From positions 62,001 to 126,000 of the forward strand of contig NZ_JAKKCM010000005.1 in NCBI RefSeq assembly GCF_021728395.1: a stretch of DNA of 64,000 bases, written 5' to 3'. Position numbers and translations under genes: made by a program. Under the pieces are notes generated by a model. That model had not been told where the DNA came from. It did not search any database and worked only from the letters and a program-made list of their open reading frames with translations. The DNA comes from Vibrio sp. J1-1 (GTDB lineage Bacteria > Pseudomonadota > Gammaproteobacteria > Enterobacterales > Vibrionaceae). The stretch's first letter is position 1; each line of letters opens with the position of its first letter. This document shows positions 19,188-29,740 of this stretch, piece by piece.

Positions 19188-20096
19188 TTAGAAGTAACCT
19201 TGACGTTTTTTAAGTTCCATCGATCCTGATTGATCATGGTCGATCGCTCGCCCTTGACGCTCACTCGATGTTGCCACCAGCATCTCTTCAATAATGCCCG
19301 TCAGCGTATTGGCTTCGGATTCGATCGCGCCGGTTAACGGGTAACAACCTAAAGTACGGAAACGAACACTCTTCTCTTCTACTACTTCACCTGGCTGAAT
19401 CTCCATGCGGTCATCATCAACCATGATCAACATGCCATCTCGCTCGACAACCGGACGCTTGTCAGCAAGGTAAAGCGGTACGATCTCAATATTTTCTAGA
19501 TAGATGTATTGCCAAATATCCAATTCTGTCCAGTTTGATAGAGGGAACACGCGAATGCTCTCGCCTTTGTTAACCTGACCGTTGTAGGTTTTCCAAAGCT
19601 CTGGACGTTGGTTTTTCGGATCCCACGTATGGTTCTTGTCACGGAATGAATACACACGCTCTTTCGCTCGCGATTTTTCTTCATCACGACGAGCACCGCC
19701 GAATGCCGCATCAAAACCGTATTTGTTTAGTGCTTGCTTAAGACCTTGAGTCTTCATGATGTCTGTGTGCTTTGAAGAACCGTGAACAAATGGGCTACAA
19801 CCCATCGCAAGACCTTCTGGGTTCTTATGAACCAAAAGCTCAAAACCGTATTTTTCTGCAGTACGGTCACGGAACTCAATCATCTCGCGGAATTTCCAGT
19901 CCGTATCGACATGCAAAAGTGGGAATGGAATTTTACCCGGGTAAAACGCTTTACGCGCCAGGTGCAACATCACTGATGAGTCTTTACCAATCGAATACAT
20001 CATGACTGGGTTACCAAACTCAGCCGCAACTTCACGGATGATATGAATACTCTCCGCTTCGAGTTGTTTAAGGTGAGTTAAACGTTGTTGGTCCAT
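19188..20096 (-). CDS. cysD: Sulfate adenylyltransferase subunit 2
   Basis: Catalytic subunit forming APS from ATP and sulfate; 302 residues, as in E. coli. The PP-loop motif for ATP pyrophosphate lies in [18 protein letters not shown] near residues 34-51, and the [11 protein letters not shown] and [17 protein letters not shown] stretches are typical. The start follows AAGGAAATACAAAAC. Upstream partner of cysN in the leftward sulfur operon. Confidence 0.97.
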   Translation of the reverse strand: MDQQRLTHLKQLEAESIHIIREVAAEFGNPVMMYSIGKDSSVMLHLARKAFYPGKIPFPLLHVDTDWKFREMIEFRDRTAEKYGFELLVHKNPEGLAMGCSPFVHGSSKHTDIMKTQGLKQALNKYGFDAAFGGARRDEEKSRAKERVYSFRDKNHTWDPKNQRPELWKTYNGQVNKGESIRVFPLSNWTELDIWQYIYLENIEIVPLYLADKRPVVERDGMLIMVDDDRMEIQPGEVVEEKSVRFRTLGCYPLTGAIESEANTLTGIIEEMLVATSSERQGRAIDHDQSGSMELKKRQGYF

Positions 20097-20154
20097 GTTT
20101 TGTATTTCCTTTTAAGCTTGAAGGCGCATTACGTCTCTAATCTTTGGACTGAAA

Positions 20155-21042
20155 TTATATGGAGCTGGCAATAGCACTTTTGTTGAACTCTGTACTAGAC
20201 AAAAACCAGTCTAATTTTTGAGACAATCGCACCACTTCACCTACCACGATTAAAGAAGGAGATTGAGCATCCTTCGATAAATCAGATAGTTGGGACAATT
20301 CTCCCTTAAATACTTTCTGTTCTATTTGCGTACCCCGTTCGATAATAGCTATCGGCGTTGAGGCTGAGCGACCGTGTTTAATAAGCTGATTTTGAATATA
20401 GTGTGATTTCATCAGTCCCATGTAGATCACTAAAGTCTGATTGCCGCGAGCCAGTGTCGACCAATCCATCTCATCACTTTCTTCTTTCAAGTGACCAGTG
20501 ACAAAAATGGCGGATTGAGCGTAATCACGGTGAGTCAGAGGAATCCCCGCATAGGCTGTTGCTCCAGCCGCCGCTGTAATGCCAGGCACAACCTGAAAAC
20601 GCACACCAGCATCAGCCAGAACTTCGAGTTCCTCACCACCGCGACCAAACACAAATGGATCGCCACCTTTTACTCGTACAACTCGGTAACCTTGTTTGGC
20701 AAAGTCCACCAGCAGTTGATTGGTTTTCTCTTGCGGTACGCTATGGTGTCCAGCGCGCTTGCCAACACAAACTAAGATCGTATCGCTTGGGATCAATGCC
20801 ATGATCTCTTCAGAAACAAGATAGTCATACAAAACCACATCAGCTTGCTGTAAGCAGTTCAGTGCTTTCACAGTCAAAAGTTCAGGGTCACCCGGGCCCG
20901 CACCAACGAGTGCGACTTCACCAGGCTGCAGCGAGCGCTTTGCAAATCGCGTTGTCACAGCCATTGGGTTATCAGAAACCAATCGAGGCTTTGATGTGGG
21001 AAAAGTGGTGACTGAATCTTTCGCTGCCATGTGTTTGCTCAT
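20155..21042 (-). CDS. cobA: Uroporphyrinogen-III C-methyltransferase (sirohaem synthesis)
   Basis: SAM-dependent SUMT that converts uroporphyrinogen III to precorrin-2, the first step to sirohaem, the cofactor of sulfite reductase. [19 protein letters not shown], the [17 protein letters not shown] signature and the [22 protein letters not shown] loop are intact. It has no CysG dehydrogenase/ferrochelatase part, so this is the methyltransferase alone. Placement directly before cysDN matches cofactor need. Starts at 21069, 21042 and 21030 are all possible; 21042 is chosen for a weak GGA upstream. Divergent from cpdB. Confidence 0.93.
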   Translation of the reverse strand: MSKHMAAKDSVTTFPTSKPRLVSDNPMAVTTRFAKRSLQPGEVALVGAGPGDPELLTVKALNCLQQADVVLYDYLVSEEIMALIPSDTILVCVGKRAGHHSVPQEKTNQLLVDFAKQGYRVVRVKGGDPFVFGRGGEELEVLADAGVRFQVVPGITAAAGATAYAGIPLTHRDYAQSAIFVTGHLKEESDEMDWSTLARGNQTLVIYMGLMKSHYIQNQLIKHGRSASTPIAIIERGTQIEQKVFKGELSQLSDLSKDAQSPSLIVVGEVVRLSQKLDWFLSSTEFNKSAIASSI

Positions 21043-21294
21043 CGTCCATAGATTTTGGTATGCGTGCATTATGGCGGTGCGTTTATATTACCTGAAATTC
21101 TAAAATTTCATTTTTTATTCAAAAATCTGCTAAGAAGTTTTTGTTTGGTCTCATTCAAAAGTGTGAAAAAGCGGGCGTTTAATATGAAAAGGGTTCAGTA
21201 AAATGCGTTTGTTCACAGTTTTCTGCACTTAAATCATCACGTTGCAAATAATTTCGTTACATTTGTCTTTTACCCCCTTGAATTGGAGCACCTA

Positions 21295-23256
21295 ATGAAA
21301 TTGGCTGTTAATCCTATTTCCTTCGCGGTTTTAAGCGGAATGTTAACGCTTGCCGGACCCGCAATAGCTGACACGATCAAGCTGCGCATTATCGAAACCA
21401 CAGACATCCACACCAACGTAATGGATTACGACTACTACAAAGACCAGCCGTCACAACAAATTGGTCTAAGCCGAGCCGCCACTCTGGTTAAACAAGCTCA
21501 ATCAGAATCTGTAAACAACGTATTAGTGGATAATGGTGACCTCATTCAGGGCAGCCCTATGGGTGACTATATGGCGGCTAAAGGAATTAGAGATGGCGAA
21601 ATTCACCCCGTGTATAAAGCCATGAACCAACTTCACTACGACGTCGGCAATATAGGCAACCATGAATTCAATTATGGTTTGGACTTTCTACAAAAAACAC
21701 TCGCTGGTGCCAACTTCCCATACATCAACGCCAACGTCTTTGATAAAGAAACCGGTGAGCACTACTTCAACCCCTATCTGATCAAAACCTACACCATGCA
21801 AGACACTGATGGTGAAACCCACCAAATTAAGGTTGGCTACATTGGTTTTGTGCCACCGCAGATCATGGTTTGGGATAAAAAGAACCTAGAAGGAAAAGTC
21901 TTCGCCAAAGACATTAAAGAAACCGCTCAGAAGCTTGTCCCGCAAATGAAAGCGGAAGGTGCTGATGTGATTGTGGCAATCCCCCACTCGGGCGTTTCTA
22001 CAGACCCATATAAACTCGGGGCAGAAAACTCGGTTTACTACTTAACCCAAGTTGAAGGTATTGATGCGATTGCTTTTGGCCACTCTCATGCGGTCTTCCC
22101 TGGAAAAGGGTTTGAAAACCTACAAGGCGTCGATAATGAACATGGCACTATTAATGGTGTAACCGCAGTGATGCCGGGCCGCTGGGGTAGTCATGTCGGA
22201 GTGATGGACTTAGTCATCAAACAAAAAGATGGCAAATGGCAAGTGGTTGATGGGCAATCTGAAGCACGTCCAATCTTTGACAAGGCCAGCAAGACATCTT
22301 TGGCAGAAGCTGACTCGGGCATCGTAAAAGCATTAGAGGAAGACCATAAAGGCACTCGCGAATTCGTTAATCAACCGATTGGTAAAGCGAATGACGTGAT
22401 GTACAGTTTCCTGTCTTTAGTTCAGGATGACCCGACGATTCAAATCGTTAATTTGGCGCAAAAAGATTACGTTGAACGATTTATTCAGGGCGATCCAGAT
22501 TTAGACGGCATTCCTGTACTCAGTGCAGCTGCGCCATTTAAAGCAGGCGGCCGTAAAAACGATCCCAATAACTTTACGGAAGTGGAATCAGGTCAACTGA
22601 CTTTCCGTAACGCCGCCGATCTGTATTTGTACCCAAATACACTGGTCGCGCTAAAAGTGAAGGGCAAACAAGTTCAGGAATGGTTAGAGTGCAGCGCTGG
22701 TCAGTTTAAGCAGATTGATGTCACTAACACCCAACCTCAGTCTCTGATTGACTGGGATAATTTCCGTACCTACAACTTCGACGTGATTGACGGTGTTCAT
22801 TATCAAATCGATGTAACCAAAGCACCTAAGTATGATGCAAGCTGTAAAGTGATAAACCCAGACTCGCAGCGTATTGTGAATCTGACTTTCAACGGCAAAC
22901 CGCTCGACCCAAAACAAGACTTCCTCATCGCGACCAACAACTATCGAGCGTACAGCAACACCTTCCCTGGCACAGGGCCAGACTTTATCGCGTTTGACTC
23001 GCCAGATGAGAACCGCTCGGTCGTGGCGGCTTATATTTCTCGAGTCAGTGAAGAAAACGGCGAAGTCACACCAAGTGCGGACAACAACTGGTCATTTGCG
23101 CCAATTAAATCCGACCAACCACTGGATATTCGCTTTGAGACCTCACCAAGTAACAAAGCCGCGAAGTTCATCAAAGACAAAGCTCAATACCCAATGAAGC
23201 AAGTGGCAACCGATGAAATTGGCTTTGCCATCTATCAAATTAACCTGAACCAATAA
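21295..23256 (+). CDS. cpdB: Periplasmic 2',3'-cyclic-nucleotide 2'-phosphodiesterase/3'-nucleotidase
   Basis: Bifunctional enzyme that releases nucleosides and phosphate from 2',3'-cyclic nucleotides and 3'-nucleotides in the periplasm. Signal peptide of about 25 residues ends GPAIA. The calcineurin-like metallophosphoesterase domain has [26 protein letters not shown] and FGHSHAV metal ligands; the 5'-nucleotidase C-terminal domain follows (residues about 360-620). The ATG at 21295 has GGAG seven bases upstream; an upstream TTG at 21283 is rejected. 653 residues, the family length. A terminator follows. Confidence 0.96.
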   Translation: MKLAVNPISFAVLSGMLTLAGPAIADTIKLRIIETTDIHTNVMDYDYYKDQPSQQIGLSRAATLVKQAQSESVNNVLVDNGDLIQGSPMGDYMAAKGIRDGEIHPVYKAMNQLHYDVGNIGNHEFNYGLDFLQKTLAGANFPYINANVFDKETGEHYFNPYLIKTYTMQDTDGETHQIKVGYIGFVPPQIMVWDKKNLEGKVFAKDIKETAQKLVPQMKAEGADVIVAIPHSGVSTDPYKLGAENSVYYLTQVEGIDAIAFGHSHAVFPGKGFENLQGVDNEHGTINGVTAVMPGRWGSHVGVMDLVIKQKDGKWQVVDGQSEARPIFDKASKTSLAEADSGIVKALEEDHKGTREFVNQPIGKANDVMYSFLSLVQDDPTIQIVNLAQKDYVERFIQGDPDLDGIPVLSAAAPFKAGGRKNDPNNFTEVESGQLTFRNAADLYLYPNTLVALKVKGKQVQEWLECSAGQFKQIDVTNTQPQSLIDWDNFRTYNFDVIDGVHYQIDVTKAPKYDASCKVINPDSQRIVNLTFNGKPLDPKQDFLIATNNYRAYSNTFPGTGPDFIAFDSPDENRSVVAAYISRVSEENGEVTPSADNNWSFAPIKSDQPLDIRFETSPSNKAAKFIKDKAQYPMKQVATDEIGFAIYQINLNQ

Positions 23257-23275
23257 TCCCGGTTTTATCGATATA

Positions 23276-23301
23276 AGCGGCTCTCAGGGGCCGCTTTTTT
23301 A
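23276..23301 (+). terminator. Terminator after cpdB
   Basis: AAGCGGC, loop, GCCGCTTTTTT: GC-rich stem followed by a T run. Confidence 0.9.
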
Positions 23302-23371
23302 TTTAGCCACTTTCTGTTGTTGAGAAAGAAGCGTTAGAATACATCAACGATTTTTAGACTTTTACCCCTTG

Positions 23372-23944
23372 ATGCCAAACGACGTATTTTCTGACCTGAC
23401 TCAAAATGGCTTTTCCGAACAAGAAGCCGCACAACTGATAGAACATGGGCAAGAACTCGAATTACCAACCAGACATATTCTCTGCCATCAGGGAGAATTT
23501 GGCTCGCACATCTATTTCATTCTTGAAGGGTTATGCCATGCCAGCTATCTCACAGAGCAAGGTAAGGAATTCAGTAAAGAGTTCTACTGGGAAAAAGACT
23601 GGGTGATAGGTTTCGAAAGCGTTATAAGCAATCAGCCTTCCCCCTATTTGTTGGAAACGCTCACTGCCTGTCGTTTATTTTGTTTACCTATAGAAACACT
23701 CCACCGTTGGCGTTCAGACAAGCATTCGATTTATCTCAAACTGCTGGAAACACAGTTGATAAATAAAGAGCACAAAGAACGCTTTATGCTACTGTACTCG
23801 CCAGAAGAACGCTATCAGTTGCTCTGCCAGCATTACCCCGATTTAGAACAACGAATTACCGATAGCCAAATTGCCGCCTATCTTGGTATTACGGCCATCA
23901 GTTTGAGCCGAATTAAAGCGCGGTTAGCAAAAGACAACCAGTAA
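23372..23944 (+). CDS. Crp/Fnr-family transcriptional regulator
   Basis: 190-residue protein with an N-terminal cyclic-nucleotide-binding-like beta roll (about residues 15-120; HQGEFGSHIYFILEGLC) and a C-terminal winged helix (DSQIAAYLGITAISLSRIKARL). The effector pocket lacks the FGE...RSA signature of true cAMP binding, so cAMP is unlikely. It lacks the N-terminal Cys cluster of FNR, so it is not a [4Fe-4S] oxygen sensor. Many such small CRP-like regulators in vibrios are uncharacterised. The start is the ATG at 23372; no strong ribosome binding site is seen. Confidence 0.85.
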   Translation: MPNDVFSDLTQNGFSEQEAAQLIEHGQELELPTRHILCHQGEFGSHIYFILEGLCHASYLTEQGKEFSKEFYWEKDWVIGFESVISNQPSPYLLETLTACRLFCLPIETLHRWRSDKHSIYLKLLETQLINKEHKERFMLLYSPEERYQLLCQHYPDLEQRITDSQIAAYLGITAISLSRIKARLAKDNQ

Positions 23945-23956
23945 GCCAAAAACAAA

Positions 23957-23985
23957 AAAGGCTCTTCAACAGAAGAGCCTTTACT
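23957..23985. terminator. Bidirectional terminator between the Crp/Fnr gene and dbpA
   Basis: AAAGGCTCTT-CAACAG-AAGAGCCTTT: a 10-bp stem with flanking A and T tracts between convergent genes. Confidence 0.88.
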
Positions 23986-23998
23986 TAAAATTAAATAC

Positions 23999-25378
23999 TT
24001 ATTTAAGAAGACGAGCGCGGAACTGACGTCCTTTCATCTTACCCGTGCTGATGATTTGCAGAGCTTTCTTCGCAGCTGACTTCTCTACCGCCACATAAGC
24101 ACGCACTGGGAACAAATGAATCTTACCCACTTGAGCCCCCGGAATACCATTTTTCCCGGTTAAACAGCCTAGGATATCGCCCGGACGCACTTTTTGTTTT
24201 TTGCCACCGTCGATATTTATCGTCACCATTTTCGCTTGGTAAGGCTGTTGATTTGATTTTTCTGGCAACGTCGCAGGAAGGATATCCATATCTAAATATT
24301 CTTCGATACGTGCAACACGTAAACCATCTTTCTCGCCAAAGAAGCTGAACGCCAAGCCTTTACTGCCCGCTCGACCAGTACGACCAATGCGGTGTACGTG
24401 TACTTCTGGGTCGCGAGACAATTCAAAGTTAAATACCGCATCTAGGTTATCGACATCCAAACCGCGTGCCGCAACGTCTGTTGCCACCAAAATAGAAACG
24501 CTCTTATTCGAGAACTGAACCAACGCCTGATCACGCTCACGCTGTTCCAGATCACCATGAAGATCAATCACGCTGAAACCACGATGATGCAGCTCATCCG
24601 CTACACTTTGCACTTCTTTTTTGGTGTTGCAGAACACAACCGCAGACTCAGGTTGATGAGTAAGAAGAAGGTTTGCCAATGCCTCATCACGCGCTTCCGA
24701 ACCTTCGACTTTATAGAAGTACTGGGCGATGCTCGAGGTATCGTGTGTCGATTCCACTTTGATCATCTCAGGTGACTGCATAATACGTTGGGCAATTTGC
24801 CCAATTTTTTCAGGAAAAGTCGCACTGAAAAGCAACGTTTGACGCTTTTTCGGCGCTGCATCTATGATAGCGTCCAGCGCATCCTGGAAGCCCATGTCTA
24901 GCATGCGGTCAGCCTCATCCAGTACCAGCGTATTTAGTTCAGAAAGATCAATTCGGCCTTTTTCAAGGTGATCAAGAATACGCCCAGGAGTGCCAACCAA
25001 AATATGAGCACCATGCTCCAGTGAACCAATTTGTGGTCCCATCGGCATACCACCACACAGTGTCAGCACTTTAATATTGTGGATACCACGCCCCAGAGTG
25101 CGGATTTCTTTCGCTACCTGATCGGCCAGTTCACGTGTGGGACACAGCACTAAAGACTGTACACGGAATCGCTTCACATTGAGGTTAGATAAAACCCCAA
25201 GACCAAACGCGGCGGTTTTGCCCGAGCCAGTTTTACCCTGACCAATCACATCACGCTGGTTCAGAATCGCTGGCAAGCTTAATGCCTGAATCGGCGTCAT
25301 GTGGGTGTAATTCAATGAATCAAGCGTCGCGAGTAACGCCGGGCTTAGCCCTACGTGGTCAAAAGTTTGTTTGCTCAC
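23999..25378 (-). CDS. dbpA: ATP-dependent RNA helicase DbpA
   Basis: DEAD-box helicase activated by 23S rRNA hairpin 92, acting in late 50S assembly. All helicase motifs are seen: Q motif with MTPIQALSLP, motif I GKTGSGKT (Lys54, Thr55), PTRELA, DEAD in VLDEADRMLD, SAT, and HRIGRTGR. The C-terminal 75 residues form the specific RNA-binding RRM-like domain (KVRPGDILGCLTG), which separates DbpA from other DEAD proteins. 459 residues, near the E. coli length. Monocistronic and convergent with a Crp/Fnr gene. Confidence 0.96.
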   Translation of the reverse strand: MSKQTFDHVGLSPALLATLDSLNYTHMTPIQALSLPAILNQRDVIGQGKTGSGKTAAFGLGVLSNLNVKRFRVQSLVLCPTRELADQVAKEIRTLGRGIHNIKVLTLCGGMPMGPQIGSLEHGAHILVGTPGRILDHLEKGRIDLSELNTLVLDEADRMLDMGFQDALDAIIDAAPKKRQTLLFSATFPEKIGQIAQRIMQSPEMIKVESTHDTSSIAQYFYKVEGSEARDEALANLLLTHQPESAVVFCNTKKEVQSVADELHHRGFSVIDLHGDLEQRERDQALVQFSNKSVSILVATDVAARGLDVDNLDAVFNFELSRDPEVHVHRIGRTGRAGSKGLAFSFFGEKDGLRVARIEEYLDMDILPATLPEKSNQQPYQAKMVTINIDGGKKQKVRPGDILGCLTGKNGIPGAQVGKIHLFPVRAYVAVEKSAAKKALQIISTGKMKGRQFRARLLK

Positions 25379-25525
25379 AGGGGAATATCCTCAGGTAGGA
25401 TGAAAAAGAGGGCACATTATGACCAGATTTGTCAGGAAGACCAGTTAAAATTAACCATAGTTAATGAGTATTAGCAGAAAAATAAGTAAAGTCAGTAACA
25501 CAAAAAATCAATAACGGAATATAGA

Positions 25526-25987
25526 ATGCTTACCTGGATAACTTTGCCTTTCACTCAACTCACCACGATACAGCTTTACGAACTGATGCGATTACGTGTC
25601 GATGTTTTTGTTGTAGAGCAAACCTGCCCTTATCCAGAACTTGATGGCAAAGATACACTGGACGGAGTCTACCACCTTCTCGGCTATCAAGATGATGCAT
25701 TAGTGGCTTGTGCTCGCTTACTACCTGCTGGCACAACCTACAGCAATGTCAGTATTGGTCGTGTCGTTACTAAACAGACAGCTCGCGGCGGGGGTTTAGG
25801 TCACAAACTTCTGGAAGAAGCATTAACGCAGTGTGAGTCATTATGGCCTAAGCAGACCATCGATATTGGCGCTCAGGAACATCTCATTGAGTATTACTCA
25901 AGGCACGGGTTTGATGTTGTTTCAGACTGCTACCTTGAAGATGGTATTCCGCATGTCGATATGCGTAGAGAAGCAACTACGAAGTAA
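25526..25987 (+). CDS. elaA: GNAT-family N-acetyltransferase ElaA
   Basis: 153-residue predicted acyl-CoA-dependent N-acetyltransferase. The order LYELMRLRVDVFVVEQTCPYPELDG, the SIGRVVTKQTARGGGLGHKLLEEAL acetyl-CoA-binding loop and GFDVVSDCYLEDGIPHVDM closely follow E. coli ElaA. The physiological substrate is not known. The start follows GGAATATAGA. It is divergent from dbpA and ends at a strong terminator. Confidence 0.92.
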   Translation: MLTWITLPFTQLTTIQLYELMRLRVDVFVVEQTCPYPELDGKDTLDGVYHLLGYQDDALVACARLLPAGTTYSNVSIGRVVTKQTARGGGLGHKLLEEALTQCESLWPKQTIDIGAQEHLIEYYSRHGFDVVSDCYLEDGIPHVDMRREATTK

Positions 25988-26025
25988 ATAGAGACCGTTG
26001 CATCCCTAGGAAAATCTCTTCCAAC

Positions 26026-26056
26026 AAAAAAGACGCGTTCATCTCGCGTCTTTTTT
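26026..26056. terminator. Bidirectional terminator between elaA and ytfB
   Basis: AAAAAAGACGCG, a seven-base loop, CGCGTCTTTTTT. Symmetric A/T tails serve both convergent genes. Confidence 0.9.
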
Positions 26057-26081
26057 CAACCGTGTGTTTTATCAGAGACCG

Positions 26082-26681
26082 CTACTTATTGCGTCCGAAG
26101 GTTCCATCAGATAAGCGGAAGAACATAACAGAATGGTCGCCCTTCTCGAGCTGTAACATATCAAGCTGACCATCATCAGAAAATTTAAAGCGAATCAACT
26201 GCCCCTGTCTGATATGACTAAGCGGCTTGTCGCTACCTTCAATTTTGACTAGTGAGCTGAGATCTGCCATGGATAACTGGTTATTGCGGAAGACCTGCGC
26301 GAGCGTATCGCCATTCTTCACTTGATACTCTTTCCAATTTTCAGACTTTGGACCTGAGTTCTGAGACGTACGTTGCTGACTCAAGCTCTGAGTATTTAAA
26401 TTGATCGTAACACGTTGATGATCCACGGGCTGAGTTTGCTCGACTAACTCTTCGGTTTTCTTTGGCATCGGAACAATAAGAATCAAAAGCAGCAGTGGCA
26501 CCAACACCATCAATGCTCGTTGATGGAATTTAGGCAGGCGTTGCCAAAACGCAGTAACTGGCTGTACGCGTTCTAACCACTTAGTTTTGTTGAACGGCTG
26601 CTTCCAGTCGATAGCAGCGTATTTTTGTTTGATCAACTCGACGTAGTCGACTTGCTGCTTTTTCTTTCTGCGACGATTCAT
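26082..26681 (-). CDS. ytfB: OapA/YtfB-family LysM-like cell-envelope protein
   Basis: 199-residue inner-membrane protein. A strongly basic cytoplasmic N-terminus (MNRRRKKKQQ) is followed by the OapA N-terminal segment, one membrane helix (about residues 58-74) and a periplasmic OapA/LysM-like domain (about residues 110-199) with YQVKNGDTLAQVFRNNQLSMADL. E. coli YtfB is a septal protein that binds glycans and affects division; H. influenzae OapA affects colonisation. Its divergent pairing with fklB is the same as in E. coli and supports the name. Confidence 0.85.
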   Translation of the reverse strand: MNRRRKKKQQVDYVELIKQKYAAIDWKQPFNKTKWLERVQPVTAFWQRLPKFHQRALMVLVPLLLLILIVPMPKKTEELVEQTQPVDHQRVTINLNTQSLSQQRTSQNSGPKSENWKEYQVKNGDTLAQVFRNNQLSMADLSSLVKIEGSDKPLSHIRQGQLIRFKFSDDGQLDMLQLEKGDHSVMFFRLSDGTFGRNK

Positions 26682-26911
26682 TACGATAGACCCCTTAATG
26701 CTTACTGCCAGTATAAAAATACCAGCGCGGAGAGTATATGTTTTTCACTCAAGTAAAATGGAATTTGGATTAAATTAGCAGAAAATTCACTTGGAGTAAG
26801 AGATAAGTCACACCCTCAATGGTCAGACGAGACAATCTGAGCCAATCATTTAAACCTTAGTCCGAAACTGATATCCTGTGACCTTTAACACTCCTAATAA
26901 GAGCGACATTT

Positions 26912-27532
26912 ATGTCTGAAATTAAATTTGAAACTGCAGAACAAAAAGCAAGCTACGGCATTGGTCTGCAAATGGGTCAGCAACTAGCAGGTTCTGGTCT
27001 AGAAGGTCTTAGCGTTGATGCAATCGCAGCTGGTATTGCTACTGCACTAGTTGGTGACATGCCAGCAATTGAAATCGACGAAATCAACAAAGCGCTACAA
27101 GAGCTACACACTCGCGCTGAAGCTGTTCGTCAAGAAGCAGCGCAAGCAGCAGCAGCTGACGGCGAAGCGTTCCTAAAAGACAACGCTCTACGCCCAGAAG
27201 TTAAAGTTCTAGAATCAGGTCTACAATACGAAGTTATCTCTGAAGGCACTGGTGAAATCCCAACAGCAGACAAATCTGTACGCGTTCACTACCACGGTGA
27301 GCTAACAGACGGCACTGTATTTGACAGCTCTGTATCTCGCGGTCAGCCAGCTGAATTCCCTGTAACGGGCGTAATCAAAGGTTGGGTTGAAGCACTACAA
27401 CTAATGCCTGTTGGTTCTAAGTGGAAACTATACGTTCCACAAGACCTTGCGTACGGTGAGCGTGGCGCAGGTGCTGCGATTCCTCCATTCGCAGCGCTAG
27501 TATTCGAAGTAGAACTACTAGACATCCTATAA
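26912..27532 (+). CDS. fklB: FKBP-type peptidyl-prolyl cis-trans isomerase FklB
   Basis: 206-residue proline isomerase/chaperone of the FkpA/FklB type. The N-terminal helical dimerisation region (about residues 1-90) starts with [14 protein letters not shown], and the FKBP domain (about residues 100-206) has [29 protein letters not shown] and [24 protein letters not shown]. No signal peptide, so cytoplasmic like E. coli FKBP22. Highly biased codon use suggests strong expression. Divergent from ytfB; strong terminator downstream. Confidence 0.96.
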   Translation: MSEIKFETAEQKASYGIGLQMGQQLAGSGLEGLSVDAIAAGIATALVGDMPAIEIDEINKALQELHTRAEAVRQEAAQAAAADGEAFLKDNALRPEVKVLESGLQYEVISEGTGEIPTADKSVRVHYHGELTDGTVFDSSVSRGQPAEFPVTGVIKGWVEALQLMPVGSKWKLYVPQDLAYGERGAGAAIPPFAALVFEVELLDIL

Positions 27533-27560
27533 TTGAAATCCATTTCAATTACAGTTTCTA

Positions 27561-27586
27561 AAGCGGCGCTCTAGCGCCGCTTTTTT
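27561..27586 (+). terminator. Terminator after fklB
   Basis: AAGCGGCGCT-CT-AGCGCCGCTTTTTT, a near-perfect GC-rich stem with a T run. Confidence 0.93.
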
Positions 27587-27674
27587 GTTTAGGCTAAAGT
27601 CGTTGTTCTCTTAAACATAAACTGTCACTCTAACAATCTAATAATTAAAAACACGCTCAACCGTTGGAGGTACT

Positions 27675-28151
27675 ATGCGTAAAACACTCCTGACGCTGGC
27701 ACTGCTATCGATGCATATCGGCAGTGCACATGCTTTCCTTGATTCAGTAGTAGAAAAAAGTAACGAGAGCGGACTGATGGACATGGTCGGTCAAAGTTTA
27801 AGTACGGAATCTTCACCATTAACTGATTTACTGACAAGTCAATTACCTGTATCAACCGAACAAGCTGCAGGTGGTAGCAGTGCATTACTGGCGTTAGCAC
27901 AAAGTCAACTATCCGGCGCAAATAGCAGCGAGTTAGAATCTTTGCTCCCTGGATTATCTAATTTGAGCAGCGCACAAAGTTTGTTAGGTAATGTCGAAAG
28001 TTTAAGCACTGTGCAAAGTGCATTCGATAAATTGGGATTAGACGCTTCGATGATCAGCCAGTTTGCACCAGTAATTTTGCAATATCTTAACGAGCAAGGT
28101 GCCAGCGAAGGCCTACTTAACTCTTTAACTGGTTTATGGTCCGCTGAATAA
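27675..28151 (+). CDS. DUF2780 exported protein
   Basis: 158-residue protein with signal peptide MRKTLLTLALLSMHIGSAHA. The mature part is rich in Ser, Leu and Gln, with a repeated pattern of short helices (SALLALAQSQL, SELESLLPGL, FDKLGLDASMISQFAPVILQYLNEQGA) typical of the DUF2780 (VcgC/VcgE) family of vibrios. No enzyme motif and no cysteines. GGAGG stands before the ATG. Probably periplasmic; function unknown. Confidence 0.83.
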   Translation: MRKTLLTLALLSMHIGSAHAFLDSVVEKSNESGLMDMVGQSLSTESSPLTDLLTSQLPVSTEQAAGGSSALLALAQSQLSGANSSELESLLPGLSNLSSAQSLLGNVESLSTVQSAFDKLGLDASMISQFAPVILQYLNEQGASEGLLNSLTGLWSAE

Positions 28152-28272
28152 AGCGATAATAGAGAAGAAATAGAAAGCTAAGCGCTGTTAATTAACATTA
28201 GGAGAGACATGCTACCTTTGTTCTGAAGAGATAACACGCTTAGATTTCAATTAGTTTGAAAGTGACAGATAC

Positions 28273-28303
28273 AAAAAAGCCGAGCTAACGCTCGGCTTTT
28301 TCG
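28273..28303 (-). terminator. Terminator of the alpha ribosomal operon
   Basis: AGCCGAGC-TAAC-GCTCGGCT with A run upstream and T run downstream, 15 bases beyond the rplQ stop; works on both strands. Confidence 0.92.
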
Positions 28304-28317
28304 TTCTTACGAACTGA

Positions 28318-28698
28318 TTACTCAGCAGCTTCTTCAGCAGCTGGGCGATCTACAAGCTCAATGTAAGCCATTGGAGCTTTATCACCAGCACGGAAGCCAG
28401 CTTTTAGGATACGAGTGTAACCGCCCTGACGAGCAGCAAAACGTGGACCTAGTTCGTTGAAAAGTTTTGCAACTACTTCGTTGTCACGAGTACGTGCAAA
28501 TGCTAGACGACGGTTAGCAACACTGTCAGTCTTAGCTAGTGTAATCAAAGGCTCAACTACGCGACGTAGCTCTTTTGCTTTTGGCAAAGTAGTCTTGATA
28601 ACTTCATGACGTACTAGAGAGCTAGCCATGTTGCTGAACATCGCTTTGCGATGTGAGCTGTTGCGGTTGAGTTGACGACCACTCTTACGATGGCGCAT
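28318..28698 (-). CDS. rplQ: 50S ribosomal protein L17
   Basis: 126 residues, opening [20 protein letters not shown] exactly as the family does. L17 lies at the base of the large subunit near the peptide exit tunnel and contacts 23S rRNA. Last gene of the alpha operon, 26 bases after rpoA, followed by the operon terminator. The acidic, Ala-rich C-terminus (PAAEEAAE) is a common variable tail. Confidence 0.98.
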
Positions 28699-28724
28699 GA
28701 CCTAATCCTTCTAACTAGTATCGA

Positions 28725-29717
28725 TTAATCTTCAGCGATTGATGCAGGCGGCCAGTTTTCTAGGCGCATGCCCAGAGACAGACCACGTGACGCAAGTACG
28801 TCTTTAATCTCAGTAAGAGATTTTTTACCAAGGTTAGGCGTTTTAAGTAGCTCAACCTCAGTACGTTGTACTAGATCACCGATGTAGTGAATCGCTTCTG
28901 CTTTCAGACAGTTAGCAGAGCGAACTGTTAGTTCAAGATCGTCTACAGGACGCAGTAGGATCGGATCGAATTCTGGCTTCTCTTCCTTCTCCTCAGGAAC
29001 ACGTACATCACGAAGATCTACGAATGCATCCAATTGTTCAGCTAGGATAGTAGCTGCACGACGGATTGCTTCCTCAGGTTCTAGAGTACCGTTTGTTTCC
29101 ATATCGATAACAAGCTTGTCTAGATCAGTACGCTGTTCTACACGAGCTGCTTCTACAGCGTAGGCAATTTTGTCTACTGGGCTGTAAGTAGCATCTACTA
29201 GTAGGCGACCAATTGGACGCTCGTCTTCTTCAGTATGGATACGCGCAGAAGCTGGAATGTAACCACGACCACGTTCTACTTTAATACGCATAGCGATTTC
29301 AGCATTGTCATCCGTTAGGTGACAAATAACGTGTTCAGGGTTAGCGATCTCTACATCACCATCATGGGTGATGTCACCTGCAACCACAGGGCCCGAGCCT
29401 GATTTGTTCAAAGTAATGAACACTTCATCTTTGCCTTCAGCCACACGCACTGCCAAACCTTTAAGGTTTAGGAGGATTTCAAGAATATCTTCTTGAACGC
29501 CTTCTTTAGTGCTGTACTCGTGAAGTACGCCCTCAATCTCTACTTCTGTCACTGCACAACCAGGCATAGAAGATAGAAGAATGCGGCGAAGTGCATTACC
29601 CAGAGTATGACCAAAGCCACGCTCTAATGGCTCAAGAGTTACTTTTGCGTGAGTCGAGCTGATTTGTTCGATGTCAACTAGACGTGGCTTAAGAAATTCT
29701 GTTACAGAACCCTGCAT
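28725..29717 (-). CDS. rpoA: RNA polymerase alpha subunit
   Basis: 330 residues. The N-terminal domain (about 1-235) dimerises and scaffolds beta and beta-prime assembly ([15 protein letters not shown]), and the C-terminal domain (about 250-330) binds UP elements and activators such as CRP ([37 protein letters not shown]). Placed between rpsD and rplQ as in all gammaproteobacteria, and co-regulated by S4 control of the alpha operon. Confidence 0.99.
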   Translation of the reverse strand: MQGSVTEFLKPRLVDIEQISSTHAKVTLEPLERGFGHTLGNALRRILLSSMPGCAVTEVEIEGVLHEYSTKEGVQEDILEILLNLKGLAVRVAEGKDEVFITLNKSGSGPVVAGDITHDGDVEIANPEHVICHLTDDNAEIAMRIKVERGRGYIPASARIHTEEDERPIGRLLVDATYSPVDKIAYAVEAARVEQRTDLDKLVIDMETNGTLEPEEAIRRAATILAEQLDAFVDLRDVRVPEEKEEKPEFDPILLRPVDDLELTVRSANCLKAEAIHYIGDLVQRTEVELLKTPNLGKKSLTEIKDVLASRGLSLGMRLENWPPASIAED

Positions 29718-29740
29718 TGTGTCCTCTCTTTAGTTTAACC